The position numbers and the translations under genes are program-made. Below the pieces are notes generated by a model. The model searched no databases. It was not told the DNA's origin and was given only the letters and a program-made list of their open reading frames with translations. Of a stretch of DNA of 53,202 nt, positions 27,626-35,833 are shown piece by piece. This DNA is from Actinomycetota bacterium. Lineage in GTDB: Bacteria; Actinomycetota; Actinomycetes; Streptosporangiales; Streptosporangiaceae. How positions within the stretch are numbered: the first letter of the stretch is position 1; each line of letters opens with the position of its first letter. The stretch lies in contig DAHVAN010000450.1 in assembly GCA_027314595.1 (NCBI GenBank), forward strand, positions 1 through 53,202, written 5' to 3'.

Positions 27626-28324
27626 TTAGTCCGGTTCGGCGGCCGGCCCCTGCAGGTGATCTTTCGCCTGCTTGGCGTAGATGTCGACGTACTCCTGCCC
27701 GGACAGCTTCCCGATCGCGGCGACGATCTCGTCGGTGACCGCGCGCAGCACGGCGCGGTCGGATTCCTGTCCGTAGTACCGGGAGAACTCGAGCGGCGGG
27801 CCGAAGACCACACCGGGCCTGGTGCGCCACTGGGGGCGGAACGAGCCGGACGGCAGGAACTCGAACGTGCCGATCATCGCGCACGGCACCACCGGCGCGC
27901 GCGACTCCAGGGCCAGCCTGGCCACCCCCGTCCTCCCCTTGTACAGCCGCCCGTCCGGCGACCGCGTTCCCTCGGGGTAGATGCCGAGCACGTTGCCGTC
28001 CGCGAGCACCCGCAGCCCCGACCGAAGCGCCCGCTCGCTCGCCTGCCCCCCGGTCCTGTCGATCGGGATCTGGCCGAGGCCGCTGAAGAACGCCTTGGTC
28101 AGCAGGCCCTTGAGCCCGCGGCCGGTGAAGTACTCCGCCTTGGCGAGGAACACCACCTTGCGCGGCAGCGGAAGCGGGCCGAAGAAATGGTCGGCGAAGG
28201 ACAGGTGGTTGCTCGCGAGAATGACGGGGCCGCGCCTCGGCAGGTTCCGCCGCCCGCGCGACCAGGGCCGGAACACGACCTTCAGCGTCATGCCCAGCGT
28301 GTACTTGGTTACCCAGTAAAACAC
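27626..28324 (-). CDS. 1-acyl-sn-glycerol-3-phosphate acyltransferase (PlsC family)
   Basis: Acylates lysophosphatidic acid (or a related lysolipid) at the cytoplasmic membrane. The 232-aa protein has the acyltransferase box NHLSFADH (residues 39-46) and the second motif YPEGTRS (~118-124), followed by RAPVVPCAMIGT. An amphipathic/hydrophobic N-terminus (FYWVTKYTLGMTLKVVF) likely contacts the membrane. The start GTG at 28324 is best of few options. The gene corresponds in position to Rv2182c of the mycobacterial block. Substrate chain length cannot be inferred. Confidence 0.9.
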   Translation of the reverse strand: MFYWVTKYTLGMTLKVVFRPWSRGRRNLPRRGPVILASNHLSFADHFFGPLPLPRKVVFLAKAEYFTGRGLKGLLTKAFFSGLGQIPIDRTGGQASERALRSGLRVLADGNVLGIYPEGTRSPDGRLYKGRTGVARLALESRAPVVPCAMIGTFEFLPSGSFRPQWRTRPGVVFGPPLEFSRYYGQESDRAVLRAVTDEIVAAIGKLSGQEYVDIYAKQAKDHLQGPAAEPD

Positions 28325-28458
28325 CTACACATCGTCCCACGTTCGACAGCGATGTCGATCGCGACGAGAGATCGCCGTGCCCCTGCCGGCAGTGATGAAA
28401 TCCGATATATATCCCGCCCTTGCTGCGCCAGCCCGGGGTGGCGTGCGACGATGCGGAC

Positions 28459-29289
28459 ATGCCCCATGCAGCTTCTCCGGGGGGCCGGGGCGGCGGCGAG
28501 CCCGCGGGCTCCGGTGTGCAGGCCGGCGCCGAACCGTTCTCCGCCGACGCAGGCCCCGTCGGCGTGCTCGTCTGCCACGGCTTCACCGGCAGCCCCCGGA
28601 CGGTGCGCCCGTGGGCCGAGCACCTGGCCGCGGCCGGCCTTACCGTCCGCGCTCCCAGGCTGCCCGGGCACGGCACCACGTGGCAGGACCTCAACCGGAC
28701 GGGATGGCCTGACTGGTACGGCGCTGCGGAAGGCGCCTTCGACGAGCTCAGCGGCAGGTGCGAGCAGGTCTTCGTGGCCGGCCTTTCGATGGGCGCATGC
28801 CTGGCGTTCAGGCTGGCCCAGGCCAAGGGCAGCGCCGTGTCCGGCCTAGTGGTCGTGAACCCCTCGCTCGCACCCGACACCCGGCTGTTCCTGCTCGCTC
28901 CCGTGCTCAAGCACCTCGTGCCGTCGCTGCCCGGCATCGCGGGCGACATCAAGAAGCCGGGCGACGAGGGCGGCTACTCCAGGGTGCCGGTCCGCGCCGC
29001 GGCCTCGCTTCCCCCGCTGTGGAAACTCACCAGGCGGCACCTGAGCGAGGTGACCCAGCCGGTCCTCGTGTACCGGTCGACGGTCGACCACGTGGTCGGT
29101 CCCGCGAGCATGCGGGTGCTGCGCGCCGCGCTGCCCGCGGCCCAGGTGCGCCCGTTGCGCGACAGCTACCATGTGGCCACGCTTGACAACGACGCGCCGG
29201 AAATCTTCCAGGGCACGCTGGCGTTTATACGGCACCACAGCACTGCGGTGCAGGACCCGGCCGACAATCCGGCGGAGAAGAGGGTATAG
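28459..29289 (+). CDS. Alpha/beta hydrolase (carboxylesterase/monoacylglycerol lipase-like)
   Basis: The 276-aa serine hydrolase has the oxyanion segment VLVCHGFTGSPRT, nucleophile Ser in AGLSMGACLA, acid in YRSTVDHVVG and His in LRDSYHVATLD. This is the Est30-like carboxylesterase pattern. It presumably cleaves short- to medium-chain esters or monoacylglycerols in the cytosol. The ATG at 28459 is chosen since upstream in-frame codons lack homology. It is divergent from the PlsC-type gene and runs in the same direction as the following membrane protein gene with a 10-bp gap. Confidence 0.9.
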   Translation: MPHAASPGGRGGGEPAGSGVQAGAEPFSADAGPVGVLVCHGFTGSPRTVRPWAEHLAAAGLTVRAPRLPGHGTTWQDLNRTGWPDWYGAAEGAFDELSGRCEQVFVAGLSMGACLAFRLAQAKGSAVSGLVVVNPSLAPDTRLFLLAPVLKHLVPSLPGIAGDIKKPGDEGGYSRVPVRAAASLPPLWKLTRRHLSEVTQPVLVYRSTVDHVVGPASMRVLRAALPAAQVRPLRDSYHVATLDNDAPEIFQGTLAFIRHHSTAVQDPADNPAEKRV

Positions 29290-29299
29290 GGACAGCACA

Positions 29300-29866
29300 G
29301 TGGCTGACGGGGAAGTGCCAGGCAACGGCGCGGGCGGGAACGCGGCAGGCGGTGACGGCGACGATGCGGCGTGGCTCGACCTGATCGCGCGGTTCGACGC
29401 GCCCGCCTCCGATGAAGGCGACGCGCCATGGCCAGAGCGCGAGGACCTCGCCGGCCCGGTGCACGTGACTCCGGCCCCGCCGCCGGCGCTGCCGGACGCG
29501 CTTCCCGGCGAGCCGCCAGCCAACCCGTCCGGCCTGCCCTCGGCGCCGGCCGAACCATGGCCCCGGCTCGGCGCGGGCCTGGGCCCGCGGGACTCGGCGC
29601 GGCCCGCCGATCCGGCCGAAGAGCACTACGTCCCGCCGCCGCCACCGCCGCTGCCCAAGCTCGACACGGTGACGAAGTGCGCGTGGGTCGCGCTATTCGG
29701 CGGGCCCCTCTACCTGCTCCTCGCCACGGCCTTCGGCTGGCAGGTCTCCGGGCTCGCCGCCTTCGGCGCCGTCGCGGCCTTCGTCGGCGGGTTCGCCGTG
29801 CTCGTCCTGCGGATGGACAGCGGCGGGCCACCCGACTCCGGGCCCGACGACGGCGCCGTCGTCTGA
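29300..29866 (+). CDS. Hypothetical membrane protein with disordered N-terminus
   Basis: The 188-aa protein starts at GTG 29300 (AGGGACAG upstream). The first ~110 residues are acidic and Pro/Ala-rich, with DDAAWLDLIARFD near the start and a PPPPPPLPK hinge. Two hydrophobic helices follow (WVALFGGPLYLLLATAFGW and LAAFGAVAAFVGGFAVLVL), with a short acidic tail. No enzyme motif is visible. It is likely co-transcribed with the esterase 10 bp upstream. Its last 174 bp overlap the opposite-strand Cys-motif gene. Confidence 0.75.
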   Translation: MADGEVPGNGAGGNAAGGDGDDAAWLDLIARFDAPASDEGDAPWPEREDLAGPVHVTPAPPPALPDALPGEPPANPSGLPSAPAEPWPRLGAGLGPRDSARPADPAEEHYVPPPPPPLPKLDTVTKCAWVALFGGPLYLLLATAFGWQVSGLAAFGAVAAFVGGFAVLVLRMDSGGPPDSGPDDGAVV

Positions 29867-30229
29867 GGCCGCGGTGCCCGCGGGGCGCTGTGAGGCACGC
29901 ATGGCGGACTCGACGATGCTGAACGCGTCCCTGGTGAACCCCGCGAGCGTGTCACCGACGCCGGCCAGTTGCGAGCTCAGCCCGCCGCCCGTGCCGCCGG
30001 CCTCGCGGTACCTGCGCGCCGCCCTGCAGATCGGGCACCACTGGCACTCCGGCGGCTCGTCCCCCGGCGGCTCGGTGGTCGCGGTCTCCCAGACGTTCGC
30101 GGACTTGCCGCGGCCGCCGCCGGCGGCCGACTTGACCCTGTCCGCGACGTCGCGGCCCAGGCTGCGTGCCCCGGCCTTCATCAGCCACCGCTGGAGATCG
30201 CCGATAGGGTCGCTGCCTCGCTCGCTCAT
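29693..30229 (-). CDS. Hypothetical protein with CxxC(x)nC motif
   Basis: 178-aa product from ATG 30229 (MSERGSDPIGDLQRWLMKAG). A putative metal site CQWCPICRAARR occurs near residue 63, preceded by PPGDEPPE. TACCGT ends 7 nt before the ATG, suggesting leaderless translation, although the gene also follows the metallophosphoesterase stop by only 16 bp. The C-terminal ~55 residues are acidic, Gly-rich and entirely antisense to the preceding membrane-protein gene. They may be a read-through extension caused by loss of an earlier stop. Function unknown; conserved neighbours in actinomycetes have similar short Cys-motif proteins. Confidence 0.68.
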   Translation of the reverse strand: MSERGSDPIGDLQRWLMKAGARSLGRDVADRVKSAAGGGRGKSANVWETATTEPPGDEPPECQWCPICRAARRYREAGGTGGGLSSQLAGVGDTLAGFTRDAFSIVESAMRASQRPAGTAASDDGAVVGPGVGWPAAVHPQDEHGEPADEGRDGAEGGEPGDLPAEGRGEEQVEGPAE

Positions 30230-30245
30230 ACTCGTAACGGTACCC

Positions 30246-31025
30246 CTAGAGCTCCACCACATAGGGCACTCGCGTGGCACGGAAGTGGCCGACGTTCAGG
30301 CATTCGGTCCGGTTGACGCGGATCCGGCGCACCAGCGGGTTGTGCACGTGACCGAACAGCGCGTACCGCGGCTGGGTGCGCCCGATCACCTCAAGCAGCG
30401 CCGCGCTGCCGGTCTCGAGCCGGCGTGCCGCGGTGTCGTAGAGCAGTTCGGGGACGGCCGGCGGGATATGGGTGCACAGCACGTCCACCGAGCCGACGGC
30501 GTCGAGCTTGGCGGCGAACTTTTCCTCGGGAATCTCGTTCGGGGTCCGGTACGGGGAGACGAGGCCCGCGCCGACCAGCCCGAAGGTGAAGCCGCCGACC
30601 TCGACGCGCGCGCCGTCGATGACATGATGGCCGGGCTTGAGGTAGCCGTTCCACATGCGCGGCACGTCGACGTTGCCGTACGTCAGGTACGCGGGCTCGG
30701 CGAGGACGCCGAACATCGCGGCGTACTGCCGCCTGATCGCCTGCTCGGTCAGCGTGCGCAGGTCGGCGCCCCGGTCGGCCACCAGGCGGGCCGCGATGCC
30801 CGACGTGAGCCGCCTGGCCTCGTCGAACCGCCGCGCGGTGCGCAGGTCGATGTATTCCCTGGCGTTCTCGGCGCCGTAGAGCTCGGCGAAGATCCCCTGC
30901 GTGTGGTCCGCGTAGTCGAGGAACAGCAGCATGTCGCCAAGGCAGATCAGCATGTCCGCCCCGTCGCCAGCCACGGCCAGCGCATCCACCGCACCGTGCA
31001 CGTCGCTCACCACGTGGACTCGCAT
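30246..31025 (-). CDS. Calcineurin-like metallophosphoesterase
   Basis: Hydrolyses phosphoesters with a two-metal centre. The 259-aa protein has the canonical blocks in order: VVSDVHGAVDA (DxH), LICLGDMLLFLDYADH (GD), YGNVDVPRMW (GNxD), CTHIPPAVPEL (H) and FGHVHNP (GHxH). The substrate is unknown. The start ATG at 31025 has TATGTT 6 nt upstream and no Shine-Dalgarno. The longer frame upstream runs through the promoter of the divergent acyl-CoA synthetase. No signal peptide, so cytosolic. Confidence 0.9.
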   Translation of the reverse strand: MRVHVVSDVHGAVDALAVAGDGADMLICLGDMLLFLDYADHTQGIFAELYGAENAREYIDLRTARRFDEARRLTSGIAARLVADRGADLRTLTEQAIRRQYAAMFGVLAEPAYLTYGNVDVPRMWNGYLKPGHHVIDGARVEVGGFTFGLVGAGLVSPYRTPNEIPEEKFAAKLDAVGSVDVLCTHIPPAVPELLYDTAARRLETGSAALLEVIGRTQPRYALFGHVHNPLVRRIRVNRTECLNVGHFRATRVPYVVEL

Positions 31026-31152
31026 GAGATCAACATAGACTGATCCGCGCCCGCCTCCACCGGGCCAGCCCGGCCGGCGAGCCGGACAGCGCGCGAGCCT
31101 GCTGGCCAGGATTGGGGGCCGTCCGACGGGGGGTTGGCGAAAAGGAGAGGTC

Positions 31153-32958
31153 GTGCGCGAGTACAGCATTCCCGCCCTTGCGGACATCCCGGCCACGGCC
31201 AGCCTGGCCGACATGGTCACCCGCCGCGCGGCGGAGCAGCCGAGCGCCGTGGCGCTGCGCCGCAAGGCCGCCGACGGCGGCTGGGAGAACGTCACCACCA
31301 GCCAGTTCAAGGATGAGGTGCAGGCGCTCGCCAAGGGCCTGATCGCCGCGGGCATAGGCCCGGGCGACCGGGTGGCGCTGATGTCGCACACCAGGTACGA
31401 GTGGACGCTCGTCGACTACGCGGTGTGGAGCGCCGGCGCGGTCGTCGTCCCCATCTACGAGACCTCCTCGCCCGAGCAGGCGGAGTGGATCATGGCCGAC
31501 TCCGCCGCCAGGGCCGTCATCGTCGAGAACGGCGCGTTCGAGACGATGATCGCCGACGCGCGCGGCCGGCTGCCCGCGCTCGAGCACCTGTGGCAGATGC
31601 ACCCGGGACTGAGCGACCTGCGCGAGGGCGGGACCGGGGTGAGCGAGGACACCCTCGCCGGGCGGGTGCGCGCGGCCGGCCCGGCCGGGACCGCCCTCGC
31701 CACGGTCATCTACACCTCGGGCACCACCGGCCGCCCCAAGGGCTGCCAGCTCACGCACGAGAACCTGCTCGCCGACGTCCGCAACGCCTTCATGGGGCCG
31801 CTGGGCGGGGTCGGTTCGGCTCCCGGGGCGAGCACGCTGCTCTTCCTGCCGCTCGCGCACGTCTTCGCCCGCATCATCGAGGTCGGCTGCCTGGAGGCCG
31901 GCCTGATCCTCGGGCACTGCCCCGACATGGACGACCTGCTGCCTGACCTCGCCTCGTTCAAGCCCACGTTCGTGCTCGCCGTCCCGCGCGTCTTCGAGAA
32001 GGTCTACAACGGCGCCGAGCAGCGGGCCGCCGCCGAGGGCAAGGGGAAGATCTTCGGCCGCGCCGCGCGGACCGCGGTCGCCTACAGCCGGGCGCTGGAC
32101 TCGGCCAAGGGCCCGGGCCTGGCCCTGCGCGGCGAGCATGCCCTGTTCGACCGGCTCGTCTACGGCAAGATGCGCGCCGCGCTCGGCGGAAAGGCGCGGT
32201 ACGCGGTCTCCGGCGGCGCGGCGCTCGCCGAGCGGCTCGGGCACTTCTTCCGCGGCGCGGGAATCACCATCCTGGAGGGGTACGGGCTCACCGAGACCAC
32301 GGCCGCCGTGTCGGTGAACCACCCGGACCGGCAGAAGATCGGCACCGTCGGCCTGCCGATTCCAGGCGTGGCCGTGCGGATCGCCGACGACGGCGAGGTG
32401 CTCATCAAGGGCAAGACCGTCTCACCGGGCTACTGGCGCAACGACGAGGCGACCAGGGACAGCGTCACCGGGGACGGCTGGTACCGCAGCGGCGACATCG
32501 GCGAGATCGACGACGAGGGGTTCCTCACCATCACCGGCAGGAAGAAGGAGATCATCGTCACCGCCAGCGGCAAGAACGTCTCCCCCACGATCCTGGAGGA
32601 CCGGCTGCGGACGCACGCGCTCGTCAGCCAGTGCATGGTGGTGGGTGACGGGTGCCCCTACGTCGGCGCGCTGGTCACGATCGACCCCGAGGCGTTCGGC
32701 CCGTGGAAGGAACGGCACGGCAAGCCCGCGGACGCGACGGTCGCCGACCTGCGCGAGGACCCCGGCCTGCTCGCGGACGTCCAGGCCGCCGTGGACGACG
32801 CGAACAATGCGGTCTCCCGCGCGGAGTCGATCAGGCGGTTCCGCGTGCTCGACGTCGACTTCACCCAGGAGCAGGGGCACCTGTCCGCCAAGCTCGGCAT
32901 CCGCCGGGCCGTGGTAGCCAAGGACTTCGCGGACGAGATCGACGCGCTGTATTCCTGA
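31153..32958 (+). CDS. Long-chain fatty-acid-CoA ligase (FadD15-like)
   Basis: Activates fatty acids to acyl-CoA via acyl-AMP. The 601-aa protein has the AMP motif YTSGTTGRPKGCQLTHENL (~residues 187-205), LEGYGLTETTAA (~375), YRSGDIGEIDDEGFLTITGRKKEII and the catalytic Lys-containing NVSP region near the C-terminus. GTG start at 31153 with AGGAGAGG upstream. The position next to pimB and near a PlsC-type acyltransferase mirrors M. tuberculosis fadD15 (Rv2187). It likely supplies acyl-CoA for membrane lipid or PIM synthesis. Confidence 0.93.
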   Translation: MREYSIPALADIPATASLADMVTRRAAEQPSAVALRRKAADGGWENVTTSQFKDEVQALAKGLIAAGIGPGDRVALMSHTRYEWTLVDYAVWSAGAVVVPIYETSSPEQAEWIMADSAARAVIVENGAFETMIADARGRLPALEHLWQMHPGLSDLREGGTGVSEDTLAGRVRAAGPAGTALATVIYTSGTTGRPKGCQLTHENLLADVRNAFMGPLGGVGSAPGASTLLFLPLAHVFARIIEVGCLEAGLILGHCPDMDDLLPDLASFKPTFVLAVPRVFEKVYNGAEQRAAAEGKGKIFGRAARTAVAYSRALDSAKGPGLALRGEHALFDRLVYGKMRAALGGKARYAVSGGAALAERLGHFFRGAGITILEGYGLTETTAAVSVNHPDRQKIGTVGLPIPGVAVRIADDGEVLIKGKTVSPGYWRNDEATRDSVTGDGWYRSGDIGEIDDEGFLTITGRKKEIIVTASGKNVSPTILEDRLRTHALVSQCMVVGDGCPYVGALVTIDPEAFGPWKERHGKPADATVADLREDPGLLADVQAAVDDANNAVSRAESIRRFRVLDVDFTQEQGHLSAKLGIRRAVVAKDFADEIDALYS

Positions 32959-32970
32959 TCCCCGGGCCGG

Positions 32971-34101
32971 TCAGCCGTCGATAATGGAGCGCAGCCGGGC
33001 GGCGGACAGGTCCCAGGACCAGTCCCGCTCCACCCAGGCCCGGCCCTTCTCCCCCATCGAGCGCGCCGTGACGGGATCGGTGAGCAGTTCGATCAGCCGT
33101 CCGGCCAGCGCGTCGACGTCCCTGCCTGGCACGACGTAGCCGGACTCGCCCTGCGCGATCGCGTCGGGCGCGCCGCCCGAGTCGCCGCCGACCACGGGCA
33201 GCCCGGTCGCCGACGCCTCCAGGTAGACGATGCCCAGACCCTCCACGTCGAGGCCGCCGCGCCTGGTCCGGCACGGCATGGCGAACACGTCGCCCGCCGC
33301 GTAGTGCGCGGGGAGCTCGGCCGCCGGGACCGGGCCGGTGAAGCGCACGGAGGCGGTAAGCCCCGATCGTTCGGACTGACGGTGCAGGTGAGCGGAGTAC
33401 GGCCCGCCACTGACGATGAGGAGAGCCGCGTCGCGGACCTTCCCGAGAACACGGGGCCACGCCCGCAGCAGCGTGTCCTGGCCCTTGCGCCGCACCAGGC
33501 GCGACACGCAGACCACGACCGGGCGGCCGGCCAGGCCGTAGCGCTCCCTGATGGAGCGGCCGGCCTGCGGATCGGGGCTGAACTGTGCCGCGTCGACGCC
33601 CGGGTGCAGTTGCGTCATGCGGGCGGCGGCCGCCGGGGTCAGCACGCGGGAGAGCCGGAGCCGGAAGTACTCCCCCAGGTAGGTGACGACGTCGGTCTCC
33701 TCGCCGATGCGGCGAAGCAGGCTCCGCGCGACGGGCAGCGCCGCCCAGCCCGCCTCGTGGCCGTGGGTGATCGCCACGGCCCGCTCGACGCCGGCCCGCC
33801 GCAGGGCCGGGGTGATCAGGCCGAGCGGGGCGGCGGCGCCGAAGACGACGGCCTCCGCGCCCCGCGCCCTGGCGATCGCCGCCGCCCTCCTGGTGACAGA
33901 AGGGACCGGGAGCATCAGCGAGGTCGGGTGCCTGACCACCTCGAACGGCTGCCTGGCGTCGAACTCCGCCGCGCCGTCCCACTTCGGCGCGTAGACGGTC
34001 AGGCTGTCCGGCGGCAGGCGCAAGGCGACGGAGTGCACGAACGACTGGATGCCGCCCTGCCTTGGCGGGAAGTCGTTGGTGACGATCAGCGTGCGGCGCA
34101 T
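32971..34101 (-). CDS. pimB: GDP-mannose-dependent phosphatidylinositol mannosyltransferase PimB'
   Basis: Adds the second mannose of phosphatidylinositol mannosides at the inner membrane face. The 376-aa GT4 (GT-B fold) protein has VTNDFPPRQGGIQSFVHSVA at the N-terminus, HPGVDAAQFSP, VCVSRLVRRKGQDTLLRAW, the nucleotide-binding EGLGIVYLEASATGLPVVGG and GGAPDAIAQGESG. Orthologous in sequence pattern and position to Rv2188c. GAGGGG precedes the ATG at 34101. Convergent with the acyl-CoA ligase (12-bp gap). Confidence 0.92.
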   Translation of the reverse strand: MRRTLIVTNDFPPRQGGIQSFVHSVALRLPPDSLTVYAPKWDGAAEFDARQPFEVVRHPTSLMLPVPSVTRRAAAIARARGAEAVVFGAAAPLGLITPALRRAGVERAVAITHGHEAGWAALPVARSLLRRIGEETDVVTYLGEYFRLRLSRVLTPAAAARMTQLHPGVDAAQFSPDPQAGRSIRERYGLAGRPVVVCVSRLVRRKGQDTLLRAWPRVLGKVRDAALLIVSGGPYSAHLHRQSERSGLTASVRFTGPVPAAELPAHYAAGDVFAMPCRTRRGGLDVEGLGIVYLEASATGLPVVGGDSGGAPDAIAQGESGYVVPGRDVDALAGRLIELLTDPVTARSMGEKGRAWVERDWSWDLSAARLRSIIDG

Positions 34102-34175
34102 GGCGCCCCTCAGTCTAGGGGGCGGATCGGCGAGGCTGGCGTTCCGGGCGGCGGCCTCGGTTAACGCGTTACTGG

Positions 34176-35228
34176 TTACGGCTCGGCCGCGCCGTCGAAG
34201 TTGTTCACGTACCAGCTCTCGTTCATGGGAACCCGCTCCACGGTCATGCCTGGTTGCGGGGCGTCGATGATGTACCCGTTGCCCACGTACATCGCGACGT
34301 GCCCGATCCCGTTGTAGTAGAGCAGGTCACCCGGCTTGATCGCGGACAGCGGGATGTGCGGCAGCGCGGCCCACTGCTCGTAGGTGTCCCGCGGGATCGT
34401 CACGCCGGCGTACGCCCACGCCGACATCACCAGGCCGGAGCAGTCGAACCCGGCCGAGCACGGCCCGGTCGCGCCGTAGACGTAGGGGCAGCCGAGCTGG
34501 TCGTACACGTACTGGACGGCCTTGTCCGCCTGGGTGCCGGTCGGGCCGGTGTACGGGACCTTGGTCGACGTGCCGCCGCCGCCCTGGCCGGTCTGCTGTA
34601 CTACCGTCTGCTGCTGCGCGGTCAGCGTGGCGAGCGTCGCCTTCTCGGTGTTGAGCAGCTTGGTGATGGAGCTCCGCGTGCCCGCCCGCTGCGACAGCAG
34701 CTGCGCTATGCCGTACTCGGTGCGCCGCTGTTCGGCCTGCACCGAGCTGAGTTCCTGCGCGTCGTTGAGGAAGACCTGGGTCTGCATGTTGCGGGCGCCG
34801 GTGAGCTCCATGACCATCGACGCCTCGGCGAGGACCTGCCCCGGGTCGTTCGAGGTGAGCAGGCCCGCGAGCGACGTGGAGCCGGAGTCCTCGTACGAGG
34901 CGTCCGCGATCTGCACGACCGCCCGCCGCGCCACGTCGTACTTGGCCCGGGCGGTGGCCATCTCCTTGTCGACCTGGCTCAGCCTGGCCTTCGCGGCGGT
35001 CAGCTGCTGGGCGACCTGGTCGTACTGCTGGACCGCCTTGTTGAACTTGGCGGTGAGCACGTTGACCTTGGCCTGCACCTGGGAGATCGAGGGCTTCGGG
35101 TCGGCACCCGCCGCCTGGGTGGCCACGGCGGCGAGCCCGGCCGCCATCACGACGGCAAGGCCAGCCACGACACCTCGCCTCGCTTTTGACACATTGGCCA
35201 TAAGCCGCGTATGCATCGTGCCTGCCAC
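34176..35228 (-). CDS. Secreted NlpC/P60 (C40) peptidoglycan hydrolase
   Basis: Cleaves peptide stems of peptidoglycan outside the membrane. The 350-aa precursor has a signal peptide (RRGVVAGLAVVMAAGLAAVA, cleavage near AAGA-DPKP), a long coiled-coil (~residues 45-215) and a C-terminal C40 domain. The catalytic Cys is in GFDCSGLVMSAW (~262) and the His in GIGHVAMYVG (~310). This is the RipC/Rv2190c type, in which the coiled coil keeps the enzyme inactive until a partner such as FtsX binds; that control is inferred. Starts at 35228 (GTG), 35216 or 35201 (ATG) are all possible before the signal peptide. Confidence 0.92.
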   Translation of the reverse strand: MAGTMHTRLMANVSKARRGVVAGLAVVMAAGLAAVATQAAGADPKPSISQVQAKVNVLTAKFNKAVQQYDQVAQQLTAAKARLSQVDKEMATARAKYDVARRAVVQIADASYEDSGSTSLAGLLTSNDPGQVLAEASMVMELTGARNMQTQVFLNDAQELSSVQAEQRRTEYGIAQLLSQRAGTRSSITKLLNTEKATLATLTAQQQTVVQQTGQGGGGTSTKVPYTGPTGTQADKAVQYVYDQLGCPYVYGATGPCSAGFDCSGLVMSAWAYAGVTIPRDTYEQWAALPHIPLSAIKPGDLLYYNGIGHVAMYVGNGYIIDAPQPGMTVERVPMNESWYVNNFDGAAEP

Positions 35229-35433
35229 ACTCCCTCACCGTGCTAAAGCCAGACAGATTCCAAGGCCGGACGATAGCGGATTCGCCGTCGCCGCGTGCGG
35301 TGACCGCCGAACATGCTCAAAACTCTGGCAAGGCTATTAAGAACGCAGCGGCGATTCAACCGATTCGGGCAATTACGACGCTACTATTACGGACCCGGGA
35401 TTCACTCTCCGCGACGGGAGCTGGCCTGTACAA
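35229..35433 (-). promoter_or_regulatory. AT-richer leader upstream of NlpC/P60 gene
   Basis: 205 bp with clearly lower GC than its surroundings. GAATC recurs five times on the minus strand, including the palindrome CCGAATCGG (near 35360). AT-rich blocks TAATAG and TTAATAG could be -10 elements. It does not match the c-di-AMP riboswitch pattern often found before such genes. Regulatory role is inferred only from composition and position. Confidence 0.4.
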
Positions 35434-35616
35434 TTACGAGGCTTTCGCGATGCGCGGCGCGTACCGCAGCGGCGGGATCATCCCGGCGTCGGCGAGCGCC
35501 CGCAGCGCCCGCAGCTCCGCCGGGCCCACGTCCGCCTCGTCCCCGATGACCGCGGTCGCGGCGCAGTTGCCGCAGGCGAGTCCGCGAACCTCGCAGCGGT
35601 CGCATTCGATAGTCAT
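35434..35616 (-). CDS. Small Cys-motif protein (60 aa), conserved in actinomycetes
   Basis: Starts at ATG 35616 with GAGGTG 6 nt upstream. Begins MTIECDRCEVRGLACGNCAA: two CxxC pairs that could bind zinc or an Fe-S cluster. A conserved ELRALRALADAGMIPPLRY C-terminus follows. A 10-codon upstream extension has no support. I recognise this as the short Cys-rich protein usually found between the NlpC/P60 hydrolase and the exonuclease genes in actinomycetes (position of Rv2189c), but no function is established. Likely the first gene of a unit with the hydrolase, 205 bp downstream. Confidence 0.78.
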   Translation of the reverse strand: MTIECDRCEVRGLACGNCAATAVIGDEADVGPAELRALRALADAGMIPPLRYAPRIAKAS

Positions 35617-35833
35617 CTGTGTCACCTCGTGATTCTGGCTTGACAATCAGTTGCCGTGACCGACAGCACACACCGTAGAGCCAGGCACTGACATTCGGGC
35701 TATCCCGAACGATGCGGGAGTGCGGCACTAACGGGGCCTCCGGGTCGTTGCTGGCAGCGCGCCCGGGCTGGTCGCGCCGGCGCGAACCAGCCCTGGCGCG
35801 GAAATGTCGGTGCCTGCGCCTACCGTGGTGACT
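35617..35833. other. Divergent promoter region
   Basis: 217 bp between the small Cys protein and the exonuclease. TACCGT at 35821-35826 is the candidate -10 for the latter. No other motif is evident. Confidence 0.5.

Noticed and set aside
34158-34178. Direct GTTAC repeats between pimB and the NlpC/P60 gene as an MtrA site
   Set aside because: Spacing between repeats (2-3 nt) does not fit the published MtrA motif, and it lies at the 3' end of the NlpC/P60 gene.
35229-35433. c-di-AMP (ydaO) riboswitch upstream of the NlpC/P60 gene
   Set aside because: Looked for the conserved blocks known from actinobacterial examples (e.g. GACAGCUCACC-like core); none is present.
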